Shown one piece after another: positions 32,281 to 32,495 of a stretch of 32,495 nt of DNA. This stretch comes from Pseudomonas gregormendelii (GTDB lineage: Bacteria > Pseudomonadota > Gammaproteobacteria > Pseudomonadales > Pseudomonadaceae): contig NZ_JADEVO010000049.1 in the NCBI RefSeq assembly GCF_017114825.1, forward strand, positions 1-32,495. Direction: 5' to 3'. The stretch's first letter is position 1. Every line of letters starts with the position of its first letter. The notes beneath the pieces are model-generated. The model had not been told where the DNA came from. It saw only the letters and a list, made by a program, of their open reading frames with translations, and made no database searches. Position numbers and translations under genes: made by a program.

Positions 32281-32495
32281 TTAGTGCTTGAACATCACAT
32301 GCCGCACCACGGTGTAGTCCTCCAGCCCATACATCGACATGTCCTTGCCATAGCCGGACAATTTCTGGCCGCCATGGGGCATTTCGCTGACGAGCATGAA
32401 GTGCGTATTGACCCAGGTGCAGCCGTATTGCAGGCGCGCCGACAACCGATGCGCGCGGCCGACGTCGGCGGTCCACACTGACGACGCCAGGCCGT
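32281..32495 (-). CDS. Aldehyde dehydrogenase, C-terminal part (probable gamma-aminobutyraldehyde dehydrogenase)
   Basis: The open frame runs off the window edge; about 71 C-terminal residues are present. GLASSVWTADVGRAHRLSAR, then GCTWVNTHFMLVSEMPHGG and KLSGYGKDMSMYGLEDY are the conserved ALDH C-terminal motifs. The ending VVRHVMFKH resembles E. coli gamma-aminobutyraldehyde dehydrogenase (YdcW/PatD). That activity would turn 4-aminobutyraldehyde, the SpdH product, into GABA. The catalytic cysteine and NAD site lie outside the window, so the specific assignment is an inference. Confidence 0.8.
   Translation of the reverse strand, partial: GLASSVWTADVGRAHRLSARLQYGCTWVNTHFMLVSEMPHGGQKLSGYGKDMSMYGLEDYTVVRHVMFKH

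Noticed and set aside
1..32495. CRISPR array or large tandem repeats
   Set aside because: The only repeats seen are dispersed inverted REP pairs; there are no regularly spaced direct repeats.

Overview
The window reads as a stretch of core chromosome from a Pseudomonas of the P. fluorescens type. The support is GC-rich coding sequence, the family assignment of the proteins, the gene order ffh-rpsP-rimM-trmD-rplS ... xerD-dsbC-hom-thrC ... yaeQ-recJ, a Pseudomonas-type spermidine dehydrogenase, and paired REP palindromes of the GAGCGAGCTTGCTCGC type in intergenic gaps. The species is an inference; no rRNA or tRNA is present.

Left part (1-10.5 kb). The left edge cuts an IS3-family transposase gene whose first 24 codons lie on the minus strand, directly beyond the leuA terminator. 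Then come leuA with a long 5' region, an exported L,D-transpeptidase, two head-to-head Nudix hydrolases, a gamma-carbonic-anhydrase-like protein overlapping a DUF1289 cysteine protein, a small VUT-family membrane protein, purT, an MHS-type MFS transporter, and a ccsA-like/corC-like membrane gene pair.

Middle (10.6-19.3 kb). ffh is followed by the ribosome/tRNA-modification operon rpsP-rimM-trmD-rplS with a clear promoter and terminator. Next are xerD, dsbC, hom and thrC. hom and trmD start with GTG. Three stacked hairpins, two followed by short T-runs, precede hom.

Right-middle (19.3-27 kb). A DUF3509 protein is followed by a strongly structured, terminator-ended intergenic segment (a candidate small RNA or elaborate 3'UTR). 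Then come a short degenerate coding relic, a CaiB/BaiF CoA-transferase, yaeQ, recJ, an Old Yellow Enzyme flavoprotein, and a Tat-exported glucan biosynthesis protein (opgD), the last two sharing a bidirectional terminator.

Accessory pocket (about 27-28.6 kb). This is the least core-like part: an AT-richer gap, a 61-residue basic small protein, and a VapBC-type toxin-antitoxin pair preceded by a perfect inverted-repeat operator, then about 300 bp of gene-poor sequence.

Right end (28.6-32.5 kb). A Tat-exported spermidine dehydrogenase (spdH), an APC amino-acid/polyamine permease and the 3' end of an aldehyde dehydrogenase resembling gamma-aminobutyraldehyde dehydrogenase form a same-strand cluster that fits polyamine to GABA catabolism.

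I do not see a clearly new multi-gene system. The items most worth checking are the structured RNA candidate after the DUF3509 gene, the stacked hairpins before hom, the leuA leader, and the 27-28.6 kb pocket.
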